The notes under the pieces: generated by a model
Told to the model about the DNA's origin: nothing
The model's database searches: none
The model's input: the letters and a program-made list of their open reading frames with translations, nothing else
Assembly (NCBI GenBank): GCA_002404375.1
Contig: DHJO01000169.1
Span: 1 to 6,887, forward strand
DNA: 6,887 nucleotides
Direction of reading: 5' to 3'
Origin: Gemmatimonadales bacterium UBA4718
GTDB lineage: Bacteria > Gemmatimonadota > Gemmatimonadetes > Gemmatimonadales > Gemmatimonadaceae
Position numbers and translations under genes: made by a program
In this document: positions 6,634-6,887 of the stretch, one piece after another
Layout of the letters: every line of letters starts with the position of its first letter
How positions within the stretch are numbered: the stretch's first letter is position 1

Positions 6634-6887
6634 TTGAAGCTCGAGCACATCCGCAACTTCTGCATCGTCGCGCATATCGACCACGGCAAGTCGACACTCG
6701 CCGATCGGCTGATCGAAGCCACGGGCATGCTGCAGAAGCGGGAGATGAAAGCTCAGGTGCTGGATACGCTGGACCTCGAGCGTGAGCGCGGGATAACCAT
6801 CAAGCTGAACGCGGTACGGATGACGTACACCGCCCGGAGTGGCCAGGAATACGAGCTCAATCTCATCGACACGCCGGGCCATGTGGA
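6634..6887 (+). CDS. lepA: Elongation factor 4 (LepA), N-terminal part (cut by window edge)
   Basis: LepA/EF4 is a translational GTPase that binds the ribosome and is proposed to back-translocate stalled complexes or aid ribosome biogenesis. The first 84 codons are present and cover most of the GTP-binding core. The P-loop G1 is AHIDHGKST (13-21), preceded by the family start IRNFCIVA (6-13). Switch I is [12 protein letters not shown] (46-57) with the G2 Thr55. G3 is DTPGH (79-83) with His83 as the catalytic histidine equivalent. The stretch [19 protein letters not shown] (38-56) separates LepA from EF-G, EF-Tu and TypA. I set the start at TTG 6634 because no in-frame ATG or GTG lies upstream within the leader and the product then begins a few residues before the conserved IRNF, as usual for the family. 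The remaining domains lie beyond base 6887. Confidence 0.95.
   Translation, partial: MKLEHIRNFCIVAHIDHGKSTLADRLIEATGMLQKREMKAQVLDTLDLERERGITIKLNAVRMTYTARSGQEYELNLIDTPGHV

Noticed and set aside
1..6887. Mobile element, CRISPR array, tRNA or rRNA, or defence system
   Set aside because: I saw no transposase or integrase, no regularly spaced repeats, no cloverleaf or rRNA-like stretch, and no toxin, nuclease or restriction gene. Both intergenic gaps are under 150 bases.

Overview
The window is GC-rich bacterial chromosome with dense coding, strongly G/C-biased third codon positions and long open antisense frames that follow from that bias. Two exported products have signal peptides that appear to be cut just before or at a Gln (ALGA|Q, SAAQD). 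A lipoprotein parvulin foldase and a SurA-like protein point to a diderm (Gram-negative) envelope. Gemmatimonadota, or a neighbouring soil lineage, is my best guess. It is an inference from gene style only, because there is no rRNA in the window.

Layout. The left three quarters (1-5091) is one minus-strand block, read right to left: mfd (transcription-repair coupling factor, complete), a 26-base gap, a 484-residue parvulin-type peptidyl-prolyl isomerase lipoprotein, then the first 97 codons of a SurA/PpiC-like periplasmic chaperone that runs off the left edge. The spacing (26 bases, then 35 bases or a GTGA overlap depending on the SurA-like start) suggests one operon. It would couple a cytoplasmic DNA-repair motor to two envelope-folding factors, probably through shared transcription rather than shared function.

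A 126-base divergent region (5092-5217) separates mfd from a plus-strand gene (5218-6489). That gene encodes a 423-residue exported protein with a DUF4384-like N-terminal half and a long Arg/Pro-rich tail. It has an excellent Shine-Dalgarno and ends at a textbook intrinsic terminator with a UUCG tetraloop (6524-6553). After the terminator a short leader precedes lepA (elongation factor 4), which starts at TTG 6634 and is cut by the right edge after 84 codons.

Overall this is mostly housekeeping sequence. There are no mobile elements, CRISPR arrays, tRNAs or rRNAs, and I found no convincing new multi-gene system. The least explained object is the exported DUF4384-like protein with its Arg/Pro tail. 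The other points worth a look are the palindrome TTGTATACAA just upstream of its ribosome binding site and a 10-mer shared by both intergenic regions.
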